The position numbers and the translations under genes are program-made. Shown here piece by piece: positions 38,628 through 46,286 of a DNA stretch of 55,003 nt. Every line of letters starts with the position of its first letter. Position 1 is the stretch's first letter. The stretch comes from Planctomycetota bacterium. GTDB lineage: Bacteria; Planctomycetota; Planctomycetia; Pirellulales; Lacipirellulaceae. The notes beneath the pieces were generated by a model. That model saw only the letters and a list, made by a program, of their open reading frames with translations, ran no database searches and was not told where the DNA came from. The DNA lies in NCBI GenBank assembly GCA_022614705.1, contig JAKEIB010000137.1, positions 1-55,003 of the forward strand, in the 5' to 3' direction.

Positions 38628-39953
38628 ATGGCGGGTCGAATCATGCCTTGGATCGCCGAACGCGATACTGAGATTTCCTGGGAACGGCTACGCGGATTGA
38701 TGGAGCAAACGGTAGCCGAGGCGCGGCGGCGGATTTGTGCCCGGCCGAAGCGGGTGCTGCTGCTGCCGCCGGATATCACGCGGATGCACTCCGGGGCGGG
38801 GCGGCTGACGGAGATTCTTTACAACCTGCTGGCCGGCGAGGCGGAAGTTCACGTCATCCCGACGCTCGGCCAGCACGTGCCGCATTCGCCCGAAGAAAAC
38901 CGGCAGATGTTCGGGTCGATTCCCAACGAGCGGATTCATACGCACGACTGGCGCGGCGGCTGCGTGGACGTGGGCGAGGTTCCGGCTCGCTTCGTCGACG
39001 AAGCGACGCAAGGCGCGGCCGATTGGTCGATGCCGATAGTGCTCAATCGGCCACTCATGGAGGAGCCGTGGGACCTGATTATCAACGTGGGGCACGTCGT
39101 GCCGCACGAAGTGCTCGGCTTCGCGAATCACAACAAGAACTACTTCATCGGCCTGGGCGGCAAGGACCTCATCTGCGCGGCCCACATGGCGGCGGCGGCT
39201 TGCGGCATCGAGAACAATCTGGGCAACCTCATCACGCCGGTGCGCGCGATTTTCAATCGGGCCGAGGAGGAATACCTGGGGCAACTGCCCGATTTGTACG
39301 TGCAAGTGGTGCTCGCGCGCAACGACCGTGACCAGCTGGTGCACACGGGCGTGTACGTCGGCGACGACTTGGAGACATACCTGGGCGCTGCCAGGCAATC
39401 TCGGGAGCAAAACATCACGCTGTTCGATGAGCCGATCCCCAAAATCGTGTGCGTGATGCAAGGCGACGAGTTCTTCAGTACCTGGGTCGCCAATAAGTCG
39501 ATTTATCGCACGCGAATGGCGCTAGCCGACGGCGGCGAGCTGGTAGTAATCGCCCCGGGATTGAAGCGCTTCGGCGAGCAGGAAGACGTCGACGCATTGA
39601 TCCGTAAATATGGCTACGTTGGCACGCCGCGGATCATGGACGAGTACGCTCGCAACGCCGATATGCAGGATCTGGCCCACGCCACGGCCCATTTAATGCA
39701 CGGCTCCAGCGAAGGGCGATTCCGAGTCACCTACGCGCCCGGGCACTTGTCGCACGATGAAATTGAAGGCGTGAATTTCAATTACGCTGATATCAGCGAA
39801 ACGATTGCCCGCTACCGGCCTTCGCAGTGCAAGCAAGGCTGGAATACTACCGCCGACGGCGAGCGATTCTATTTCATCCCCACACCTTCCGCAGGACTCT
39901 GGGCCACGCGCGAAAAGCTCTACAACCGCCCGAGCGGATTTGTGGAGAATTAG
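38628..39953 (+). CDS. LarA-like (DUF2088) protein, lactate racemase superfamily
   Basis: 441 residues. The N-domain has LLLPPDITRMHSGAGRLTEI (the DxTR substrate motif) and VIPTLGQHVPHSPEENRQMF (His region). The segment NVGHVVPHEVLGFANHNKNY is followed by FIGLGGKD, matching the LarA G-x-I-x-P-H...K region that holds the catalytic His and the Lys carrying the nickel pincer cofactor. Members racemise or epimerise 2-hydroxy acids; the substrate here is unknown. No larB, larC or larE genes for the pincer cofactor lie in the window. ATG at 38628 or 38643 are both possible starts; neither has a strong ribosome-binding site. Confidence 0.88.
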   Translation: MAGRIMPWIAERDTEISWERLRGLMEQTVAEARRRICARPKRVLLLPPDITRMHSGAGRLTEILYNLLAGEAEVHVIPTLGQHVPHSPEENRQMFGSIPNERIHTHDWRGGCVDVGEVPARFVDEATQGAADWSMPIVLNRPLMEEPWDLIINVGHVVPHEVLGFANHNKNYFIGLGGKDLICAAHMAAAACGIENNLGNLITPVRAIFNRAEEEYLGQLPDLYVQVVLARNDRDQLVHTGVYVGDDLETYLGAARQSREQNITLFDEPIPKIVCVMQGDEFFSTWVANKSIYRTRMALADGGELVVIAPGLKRFGEQEDVDALIRKYGYVGTPRIMDEYARNADMQDLAHATAHLMHGSSEGRFRVTYAPGHLSHDEIEGVNFNYADISETIARYRPSQCKQGWNTTADGERFYFIPTPSAGLWATREKLYNRPSGFVEN

Positions 39954-40000
39954 CCCGTAAGACCAGCGGGACTGGGCGATGCGCGCTTCGTGTCGCGTCG

Positions 40001-40015
40001 CGTCGCGGCTAAACG
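40001..40015. repeat. Single arm of the CGCGGCTAAACG repeat
   Basis: CGTCGCGGCTAAACG, preceded by further GTCGC units, between the convergent LarA-like and STAS genes. Related to 7156-7220 and 31471-31490. Confidence 0.6.
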
Positions 40016-40034
40016 ACGGAAGACGACGGTCGGA

Positions 40035-40397
40035 TTAACCGAACCAGCCGCGTTTCATGAAGGAGGCGCGGGCGGCGGTTTCGTCGGACTCGATTTCGAA
40101 GAGTTTGTCGAGCTTGGTGATCTTGAAGACCTGGCGGATCTCGGGGTCGATCGAGCAGAGCTTCATTTTGACCTTGAACTCGCCCGCTTTCTTGTGAACC
40201 TGCACCAGCTTGCCGAGCATCGAGGAGGACATGAACTTCACGTTGCGGAAGTCGAGGATCACGCGCTCTTCGGTAGTTTTGTTGAGCGTTTCGATCAGCT
40301 CGCGGCCGAGCTCTTCGAGCTTCGTCTCATCGAGAATGCGCGGGTCGTCGAAGACGACGGTGAGAATGCCGTCCTTGGCGTAGGTGGAGAGAGACAT
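40035..40397 (-). CDS. STAS-domain anti-sigma factor antagonist
   Basis: 120 residues from ATG 40397 (MSLSTYAKDGILTVVFDDPR). A complete STAS fold: ERVILDFRNVKFMSSSMLGK contains the conserved serine(s) phosphorylated by anti-sigma kinases in the SpoIIAA family, followed by VKMKLCSIDPEIRQVFKITK and LDKLFEIESDETAA. It would sequester an RsbW/SpoIIAB-like kinase when unphosphorylated; no such kinase gene is in the window. The frame extends upstream to 40463 without coding support. Same strand as and downstream of lexA, 160 bases away. Confidence 0.9.
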   Translation of the reverse strand: MSLSTYAKDGILTVVFDDPRILDETKLEELGRELIETLNKTTEERVILDFRNVKFMSSSMLGKLVQVHKKAGEFKVKMKLCSIDPEIRQVFKITKLDKLFEIESDETAARASFMKRGWFG

Positions 40398-40556
40398 TGG
40401 CTGGCCCAGGGGGTGGAGACGCAAGGCGAATTGAAGATTAACCCAGCGATGCAGGAATAGCAATGGGCGATCCGGCTAGTCGAAGACAAGGAGATTCGAC
40501 AAATGCGCGGATCGGCATCTCCGTGTCTCCCCTTCTCCTTGTCACCGTGTCTCGAC

Positions 40557-41159
40557 TTATGCGACGCGGCGGACGACTCCGGTGACGATACCGATCACTT
40601 GCGCGTTGCGGCTGTAGATCGGTTTCATCGAGGAGTTGGCTGGCTGGAGGCGGATGCGGTTGGCCTCGGGGTACCAGTATTTGAGCGTGGCTTCGCCTTC
40701 GTCGGTGATGGCGACGACGATGTCGCCCTTGTGGGCGGTGCGGGCGCGGCGGCAGATGACGATGTCGCCGTCGGATATTTGCGCTTCGATCATCGAGTCG
40801 CCCTTCACCTTGAGAGCAAACTGGTTCTTTCGTTGTGGGAACCAGTCTTCGAAGTTAAAGCGGTCCGCTTGTTCGATGGCCTCGCTCAGGTTGCCGGCGG
40901 CGATCTGGCCCACGAGCGGCATGCCCTGCTCCTCTTTATACGCGTCGGTGAGTTGGATCGCCCGCGACATGTTCGGCTCACGGGTAATGAGGCCCTTCTT
41001 TTCGAGGGCCTTCAAATGGCACATCACGCCGTTGGGCGAGCTGATGCGAAAGTTGTCGCCGATCTCGCGGACGGTCGGCCCGTAGCCGCGGCCGGTGATC
41101 TTGCCGCGGATGAATTCGAAGACTTCGCGCTGGCGAGTGGTGAGTTCGGACATGGACAT
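40557..41159 (-). CDS. lexA: LexA repressor
   Basis: 200 residues. SOS-response repressor, cleaved when RecA is activated by DNA damage. The N-terminal winged helix (LTTRQREVFEFIRGKITGRG, then PTVREIGDNFRISSPNGV) binds operators. The self-cleavage bond is Ala88-Gly89 in GQIAAGNL. The catalytic dyad is Ser122 in KGDSMIEAQ and Lys160 in EATLKYWYPE. Spacing and residues match E. coli LexA (A84-G85, S119, K156) closely, so autocleavage should work. A promoter with a palindrome in its spacer lies about 130 bases upstream, with an inverted repeat in the leader. Confidence 0.97.
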   Translation of the reverse strand: MSMSELTTRQREVFEFIRGKITGRGYGPTVREIGDNFRISSPNGVMCHLKALEKKGLITREPNMSRAIQLTDAYKEEQGMPLVGQIAAGNLSEAIEQADRFNFEDWFPQRKNQFALKVKGDSMIEAQISDGDIVICRRARTAHKGDIVVAITDEGEATLKYWYPEANRIRLQPANSSMKPIYSRNAQVIGIVTGVVRRVA

Positions 41160-41174
41160 GGGTTGTTCTCCGCG

Positions 41175-41282
41175 GTAGGTCCGGCGAGCCGAGCCGGACG
41201 ATTCCGAGTTGCGTGTCTTGCCGACGCGCGGGCGAGCTTTGGTAACATCACATTCAGGCGCCGCTCGGCTCGCGGCACCTAC
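41175..41282. repeat. Long inverted repeat in the lexA leader
   Basis: GTAGGTCCGGCGAGCCGAGC (from 41175) is complementary at about 20 of 25 positions to the segment ending CACCTAC at 41282, with an 11-bp perfect core (GCGAGCCGAGC). If transcribed it would form a stable stem between the start site and the lexA start codon. Confidence 0.75.
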
Positions 41283-41287
41283 GATAG

Positions 41288-41315
41288 ACTATAATATACG
41301 GGCGTACATCGTCAA
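41288..41315 (-). promoter_or_regulatory. Candidate lexA promoter with operator-like palindrome
   Basis: On the minus strand: -35 TTGACG (41315-41310), 16-base spacer, -10 TATAGT (41293-41288), close to sigma-70 consensus. Inside the spacer is the palindrome TGTACGCCCGTATA (41308-41295), with five of six outer pairs matching. A site between -35 and -10 is where a repressor such as LexA itself would act, so autoregulation is likely but not shown. Confidence 0.6.
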
Positions 41316-41328
41316 GTCCAGGGGTAAG

Positions 41329-41382
41329 GTGGTCCTTTCGCTCCGCGAGAGGAAATTGCGTCTCGCGGAGCGAGACGCCTAC
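41329..41382. repeat. Inverted repeat, GTAGGCG-TCTC family, copy 2
   Basis: Arms 41329-41350 and 41361-41382 pair at 18 of 22 positions, with a perfect inner 13 bp (CGCTCCGCGAGA core), around a 10-base loop. It shares its outer ends with 34691-34750. Confidence 0.82.
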
Positions 41383-41520
41383 ACTTCCTAAGTTTGTGGG
41401 GGTTCAGTATTGTTAGACTTGGCGGGACATTTGACGGTTATTTGTTCATTGAATTCACCTAAAAAGGCCAGCTCGCCGCAGCGAGTCGCCGTGGCGACCT
41501 GGAAAGGCTAACGTACGCCC

Positions 41521-41826
41521 ATGATTCACGTAATTGCGACGATTCATACGGCGCCGGGACGGCGGGACGATTTTTTGATCGCGTTTGGGGAGCTGGTGCC
41601 CGACGTTCGGGCTGAGGCGGGGTGCATTGAATACGGGCCGGCCATTGATTTGGCCACCGCCGTCAGCAATGAGCCGGCGCGGGAGGACGTCGTCACCGTG
41701 ATCGAAAAGTGGGAGAGCGACGAGGCACTCGTGGCCCATCTGCAGGCGCCCCACATGCTGCGGTATCGGGACCGGGTGAAGGATATCGTGGTGGGGGTGG
41801 AGATTCGCGTGTTGGAGCCGGCGTGA
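41521..41826 (+). CDS. Antibiotic biosynthesis monooxygenase (ABM/YgiN-like) domain protein
   Basis: 101 residues, the size of a single ABM ferredoxin-like domain. Typical motifs: MIHVIATIHTAPGRRDDFLI, then VRAEAGCIEYGPAIDL (the G-C-x-x-Y element), VVTVIEKWESDEALVAHLQA (E-x-W/Y...HL) and a final VEIRVLEPA. These proteins dimerise; members are quinol monooxygenases or heme-degrading enzymes, and many have no assigned substrate. Cytoplasmic. Upstream of proB on the same strand, 108 bases away. Confidence 0.88.
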   Translation: MIHVIATIHTAPGRRDDFLIAFGELVPDVRAEAGCIEYGPAIDLATAVSNEPAREDVVTVIEKWESDEALVAHLQAPHMLRYRDRVKDIVVGVEIRVLEPA

Positions 41827-41847
41827 GCTTAACTGGGTTGGGAAGTG

Positions 41848-41864
41848 AGCTAAACCGCAAGCGA
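41848..41864. repeat. 17-bp direct repeat AGCTAAACCGCAAGCGA, copy 1
   Basis: Identical 17 bases recur at 44853-44869, also just after a coding region. This copy lies between the ABM gene and proB. Confidence 0.7.
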
Positions 41865-41934
41865 CATGCAATGCGAACGAGCGGCAACTTCGTTTATTTG
41901 ACAGAATTGTTTCACTTACCCCATTGAAACACCA

Positions 41935-43089
41935 ATGCTCGACGCCGTTCGCCAGGAGATTGCCGTTACGTCGAAGACCCTCGTGGTGAAGGTGGGCACG
42001 CGCGTGCTCGCCAACGATGATGGCACGCTCGATCAGCAGCGCGTGACTTCGATCGCGGAACAAATCGTGCAGCTTTTGGCTGAGAGGCGGCACGTTGTGC
42101 TGGTGAGCAGCGGGGCGGTGGGGGCCGGCATCGGGCGGCTTGGTTTGCCGCAGCGGCCCACCGATTTGGCCCATCTGCAGGCGGTGGCCGCTGTGGGGCA
42201 AAGCCGCTTGATTGAATCGTACAACCGGGCCCTGGAAGCACATGGCCGGCACGCCGCGCAAATCCTGCTTACGGCGGACGACCTCAACGACCGCACGCGT
42301 TACCTTAACGTCCGCAACACGCTGCTGGCCCTGTTTCAATACGGGGCGCTGCCGATCATCAATGAGAACGACACGGTGCGAGTCGACGAGCTGCAGCGCA
42401 ACGTCGGCGACAACGACCGGCTGGCGGCGATGGTGACCAACCTCATTCGTGCGCCGCTCTTAGTGCTGCTCTCCGACGTCGACGGGCTGTACGACCGCCA
42501 TCCGAGTGAGCCGAATGCACAAGTGATTCCGCTCGTTACCCAATTCGACGCCGCATGGCGTGAGTTTCAGCGACAACCGGTGGTTCGCGCGGGCGCGAAT
42601 AACCTGAGCCGCGGCGGCATGGCGAGCAAGCTCGAAGCGGCGCGGCTGGCCGTATTGGCGGGCGAGAACGTTGTGATCGCCAACGGACGGCGGCCGAATG
42701 TGCTGGTCGACATCATGACCGGGCAGACGGTGGGGACACTTTTCTTGGCCCAAGGGCCGGCCGTCGCGTCGCGCAAACGCTGGATCGGTCTAACGGCACA
42801 ACCCTGTGGCCGACTGCTTTTGGATGCCGGAGCTCGGCAAGCAGTCGAGCAACAGGGCCGCAGCTTGCTGGCGATCGGAGTTCGGCGGGTAGAGGGCATC
42901 TTTCAGAAGGGGGATGTGGTAGCCATTTGCCGCGAGGACGGCCAAGAATTCGCTCGAGGACTCATAAACTATGGGTCTGAAGAGATGCGTCGAATTGCCG
43001 GACAACCGACTGAGCGAATTATCGAGGTTCTAGGGCATAGACCATACGACGAAGTGGTCCACCGGGACAACCTTGCGATTCTCAGTTAA
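41935..43089 (+). CDS. proB: Glutamate 5-kinase
   Basis: 384 residues, full length including the C-terminal PUA domain. First step of proline synthesis: ATP-dependent phosphorylation of glutamate. The amino-acid kinase fold is clear: LVVKVGTRVLANDDGTLDQQ, VLVSSGAVGAGIGRLGL, NVRNTLLALFQYGALPIINE (glutamate site), RVDELQRNVGDNDRLAAMVT, LLVLLSDVDGLYDRHPSE and RGGMASKLEAARLA. The PUA part is KRWIGLTAQPCGRLLLDAGA and onwards. No proA is adjacent. The start at ATG 41935 gives the conserved length. Confidence 0.96.
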   Translation: MLDAVRQEIAVTSKTLVVKVGTRVLANDDGTLDQQRVTSIAEQIVQLLAERRHVVLVSSGAVGAGIGRLGLPQRPTDLAHLQAVAAVGQSRLIESYNRALEAHGRHAAQILLTADDLNDRTRYLNVRNTLLALFQYGALPIINENDTVRVDELQRNVGDNDRLAAMVTNLIRAPLLVLLSDVDGLYDRHPSEPNAQVIPLVTQFDAAWREFQRQPVVRAGANNLSRGGMASKLEAARLAVLAGENVVIANGRRPNVLVDIMTGQTVGTLFLAQGPAVASRKRWIGLTAQPCGRLLLDAGARQAVEQQGRSLLAIGVRRVEGIFQKGDVVAICREDGQEFARGLINYGSEEMRRIAGQPTERIIEVLGHRPYDEVVHRDNLAILS

Positions 43090-43230
43090 GCAAGGTAAGC
43101 TACGTTGTTAAAGAGGTCTGGGAATTCTTTGACGCCGCTATCTGTCGCTAGCGATGCTAGCAGCCTTGGTCGGCGGAGCCGAAGCCTGCGGTAGTGGCGC
43201 GAATCACGTTCGTGCTGCTTCGAGTTTGCA

Positions 43231-44853
43231 ATGCCCGCCGCGATTGATCCGAACACTACGACTCGCCCAGTTGAATCTGCGCGCTCTGGTGACGTTCGCG
43301 TAATCGCGGCGCAAACCGTCGGACCAATTGACGGCTTAGTCGGCGCTGTGTCGGCCACGGGTCTGCCGATCACCCGCGTGGACTTCGGCGAGTTCTCCCG
43401 CGACATGCTTCGCGGAATTCGCTGGCTGCACGAGCTGCACGGCCCGATCGCGGCGATCGAGGACGGCGGGCAGCGCGTCGTATTTCTCTTCAGCCCCGAA
43501 TACAACCAGCAGGTGCTATCGGATACCGAAACGTTTCACGCGCGGTTTTTCGCGGTCCGCGGGCCGAAGCGATCGGCCCAGCGGCGGTGCACGTGCGGCC
43601 TATTGGCAATGAACGGCGAGCAGCACCGGCGGAATCGGCGGATCGTCAAGGAGCCGTTCGGGCTACGGGCAATCAGCACCTACGGCGACGCGATCGTGCG
43701 GATGACGGACGAGATGCTGGACGGCTGGCAGCCGGGCGACGCGCGCGACATGGCCGAGGAAATGCGGCAATACATGCTGCGCGTTACCAGCCGGCTGTTG
43801 TTCGGGCTGGATGATGCGGAGGCGGCGTATCGGTTGGGCGACATGATCGCCCGCTGGGTGACTCTCAATCAGGAAGTCGGCGTGGGGGCGCTCGTTCCCA
43901 ACGAGCAGTTCCTCAATCTCTATGAAGAGCTGATCGATTTCGCCGAGGAACTGGAGGCGGAGATCTTGGGAATGATCCGCCGGCGTCGCGAGAGCAATCA
44001 GCCGGCCGGCGACGTGCTTTCCATCCTAGTTCGGATGCACGACGAAGAAGGCGGCCTGAGCGACGAGGAGCTGGTGGGGCAGGCGGCCGTGCTGTTCGGG
44101 GCCGCGCACATGACGACGGCGCATTCGTTGACGTGGACGCTGCTGTTGTTGGCTCAGCATCCAAGCGTGATGGGTCGGTTGTGGGAGGAATTGCAGCCTG
44201 ATTGCGGATTGCGGCACCCAGAGGGTACCCGGGATTGCGGATTAGGCGGATCCGACAATCCGCAATCCGAAATCCGAAATCCGAAATCCCTCGGTTCGCT
44301 TCCAAAAGGCGAAGAGCTTTCCCTGCTTGACCGCGTGATTAAAGAAAGCATGCGGCTCTTGCCCGCTTCGGCGTATTCACAGCGGATCAATAACGTAGCC
44401 GTGCGGCTAGGGCCGTTCGATCTGCCGCGTGGGACGGGCATCGTTTTTACGCCGCTGGTGACACACCATCTGGCGGACCTATATCCGCAGCCGGAAAAGT
44501 TCATTCCCGATCGTTGGCTCACGCTCCGGCCGAGCCCATACGCGTATCATCCGTTCGGAGCAGGCCCGCGGTTGTGCATCGGCGGGCCGTTGGCAACGGC
44601 CATTATACGCATCGCCCTGCGGCGAATCCTGTCGCGATACCGGCTCAGCGTCGTGCCGGGGGCGAACGTCGGCGTCCACGTCGAGTCGACGATGCTCGTG
44701 CCCACGAACGGGCTGCCGATGCAGATTCACCCGGCGGACGGAATATTCGCCGCGAACCCGATCGCGGGCAACGTCCACGAGCTGGTGGAATTCGACGAAG
44801 CGCCGGCTGATATGTCTGACGAATCATTCGCCGCGCCGCGGCGGCCGCGGTAA
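43231..44853 (+). CDS. Cytochrome P450 with repeat-encoded insertion
   Basis: 540 residues, 50-100 longer than a typical soluble P450. Signatures: C-helix GEQHRRNRRIVKEPF, I-helix VLFGAAHMTTAHSLTWTL (A-A-x-x-T-T variant of AGxDTT), K-helix ESMRLLP (ExxR), and the heme-binding loop HPFGAGPRLCIGGPLATAI with the proximal Cys. It therefore should bind heme and activate oxygen; the redox partner and substrate are unknown. Between helices J and K, where about 20 residues are usual, lies an insertion (about residues 322-353) with DCGLRHPEGTRDCGLGG, then DNPQSEIRNPKS, encoded by palindromic repeats. No transmembrane anchor is visible. Confidence 0.93.
   Translation: MPAAIDPNTTTRPVESARSGDVRVIAAQTVGPIDGLVGAVSATGLPITRVDFGEFSRDMLRGIRWLHELHGPIAAIEDGGQRVVFLFSPEYNQQVLSDTETFHARFFAVRGPKRSAQRRCTCGLLAMNGEQHRRNRRIVKEPFGLRAISTYGDAIVRMTDEMLDGWQPGDARDMAEEMRQYMLRVTSRLLFGLDDAEAAYRLGDMIARWVTLNQEVGVGALVPNEQFLNLYEELIDFAEELEAEILGMIRRRRESNQPAGDVLSILVRMHDEEGGLSDEELVGQAAVLFGAAHMTTAHSLTWTLLLLAQHPSVMGRLWEELQPDCGLRHPEGTRDCGLGGSDNPQSEIRNPKSLGSLPKGEELSLLDRVIKESMRLLPASAYSQRINNVAVRLGPFDLPRGTGIVFTPLVTHHLADLYPQPEKFIPDRWLTLRPSPYAYHPFGAGPRLCIGGPLATAIIRIALRRILSRYRLSVVPGANVGVHVESTMLVPTNGLPMQIHPADGIFAANPIAGNVHELVEFDEAPADMSDESFAAPRRPR
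44201..44289. repeat. Composite palindromic repeat in frame in the P450 gene, GGATTGC family
   Basis: GGATTGCGGATT (44232-44243) pairs perfectly with 44257-44268, followed by tandem AATCCGA units. Nested at 44213-44229 is a second palindrome, GGCACCC..GGGTACC, like the hairpin at 38404-38433. The reading frame stays open through the whole element. Confidence 0.88.
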
Positions 44854-44869
44854 GCTAAACCGCAAGCGA
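44853..44869. repeat. 17-bp direct repeat AGCTAAACCGCAAGCGA, copy 2
   Basis: Identical to 41848-41864. It begins on the last base of the P450 stop codon and lies between convergent genes. Confidence 0.7.
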
Positions 44870-44873
44870 TCGG

Positions 44874-45410
44874 TCACGCACACACTTTGGCGTAGCAGTG
44901 GACGTCGCGCGGGGTGTCGCCGAGGTTGGGCAGGACCATGTAGCGGCGCAGCGTGCCCTCGAACGTGAGGCCGCTCTTCTCCAACACGCGGGCCGAGGCG
45001 CGGTGCTCGACGTCGCAAAACGCTTGGATCCGCCAAATAGACGGGTTCTCGAAAACGGCGGCGACGAACGCGCGAGCGGCTTCCGTGGCGAAGCCTTGGC
45101 CCCAGGCATCGCGCGCCAGGCAATAGCCGAATTGCATGCGCATACATTGTACAGCCCCGCCAACGGAACCAAATAGTTGGTCCGTCTCGCGCGAGAAAAT
45201 CAGGTAGCCCGCGCTTGAACCTTGAGCGTTCTCGCATACGATACGCCGCAGAAAGGCGAGCGTGTCGTCGATTGATCGGTGCGGCGTCCAGCTCATATAT
45301 CGGCACACAAGCGGGTCCTGGCCGTAGCGCGCAAAGATGCGTTCCGCGTCGGTCTCGGTCGGCGGTCGCAGGCGCAACCGTTCAGTGAGTATTTCTGGGG
45401 CAAGTTGCAT
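44874..45410 (-). CDS. RimJ/RimL-type GNAT N-acetyltransferase
   Basis: 178 residues. The start MQLAPEILTERLRLRPPTET is typical of this subgroup (T-x-R-L-x-L-R). It has the acetyl-CoA motif YCLARDAWGQGFATEAARAF (A-W-G-Q-G-F-A-T-E-A) near residue 100 and the C-terminal HRASARVLEKSGLTFEGTLR. It likely acetylates a protein N-terminus or a small amine; the substrate is unknown. Convergent with the P450 gene. Confidence 0.93.
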   Translation of the reverse strand: MQLAPEILTERLRLRPPTETDAERIFARYGQDPLVCRYMSWTPHRSIDDTLAFLRRIVCENAQGSSAGYLIFSRETDQLFGSVGGAVQCMRMQFGYCLARDAWGQGFATEAARAFVAAVFENPSIWRIQAFCDVEHRASARVLEKSGLTFEGTLRRYMVLPNLGDTPRDVHCYAKVCA

Positions 45411-45656
45411 GGCGGCCTTTCGGAGGAGGCGTCGGTTGTGCGCTGCATTAATGGGTGTCGATTATGACGGTCGCGCCGCTTTGATGGTTCGCGCGAGGCT
45501 GATTCGCCCAGATTGAGCACACGCGACAGCGGAATTTGCGTTCTCGGGCGGCCTGATTAGGCTGGAAATCGTCGGACCATCCGCGGCTGCGCCGCCCACG
45601 ACCGCTATACCCGCTCCCCACTCTATTCCCTTCCGTTCGTTCCCGCCGAGGCTTCG

Positions 45657-46154
45657 ATGAGATTCTCCCCCTCGATTCTGTGCTTGGCAATTGCCGCCGG
45701 CTGGTTGCAGCCTTCCATGTCATTCGCCCAGGAGGTTTCCGACATCTCGGCCCGCATGAGCGCGCGCCGTAACCTGGAGCTCGCGAAGATGGACCTGCGG
45801 CATTACTGGCAGGTGGAGTATCCGCGTCAGCAGCGGCACCTCAATGCGGCCATCGAACTGACGCGGGCGGAAATTGGCGACTACCGGGCGCGCTTGCGCG
45901 CGTGGGGTCCGTTCAGCCGGTTTTCGGATGGTGACCCGTTTATGGTCACGATTCAGAACACGCAGATGTGCCTGCGCGAAGCCGAGTTGCGGTTGCGCGA
46001 CCTGTGGGCGGAACGCAACGCACTGGTGCGATTCCACTCCGACCAGTGGCGTGAGCTGGAAATGCGGGTTCACGAAGCACGTCTTCGCGTTGTCGAATTG
46101 GAGCCTGCGGACGAGCCGGACGTGGAATCGGTGGCCGATCGGCCCGCGATCTGA
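45657..46154 (+). CDS. Secreted coiled-coil protein of unknown function
   Basis: 165 residues. Signal peptide MRFSPSILCLAIAAGWLQPS with cleavage likely after SMSFAQ. The mature part is almost entirely helical and charged: RQQRHLNAAIELTRAEIGDY, then CLREAELRLRDLWAERNALV and MRVHEARLRVVELEP, with heptad-like spacing that suggests coiled coils. It ends in an acidic tail. One cysteine only. Probably periplasmic; no family recognised. It stands alone upstream of purF. Confidence 0.7.
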   Translation: MRFSPSILCLAIAAGWLQPSMSFAQEVSDISARMSARRNLELAKMDLRHYWQVEYPRQQRHLNAAIELTRAEIGDYRARLRAWGPFSRFSDGDPFMVTIQNTQMCLREAELRLRDLWAERNALVRFHSDQWRELEMRVHEARLRVVELEPADEPDVESVADRPAI

Positions 46155-46286
46155 GCCGATGCTCGCCGGCGGTTGAGGCGAACGGGGTTGCGCCGTAGAA
46201 TTGGTTGTGCGATCCGGGTTTTATGTTGACTAGGCGCAAATTCGGGTCTCGCAGAGACCAGTCTACGTGGCGAATTGCCCAATTCA

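Larger units (their letters stand above)
41160..41520. other. lexA upstream region
   Basis: Contains, from lexA outwards, the leader inverted repeat (41175-41282), the candidate lexA promoter and operator (41288-41315), the 41329-41382 inverted repeat, and a single GTCGCCGTGGCGACCT unit (41484-41499) of the family seen at 14545-14699. No additional gene. Confidence 0.7.
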
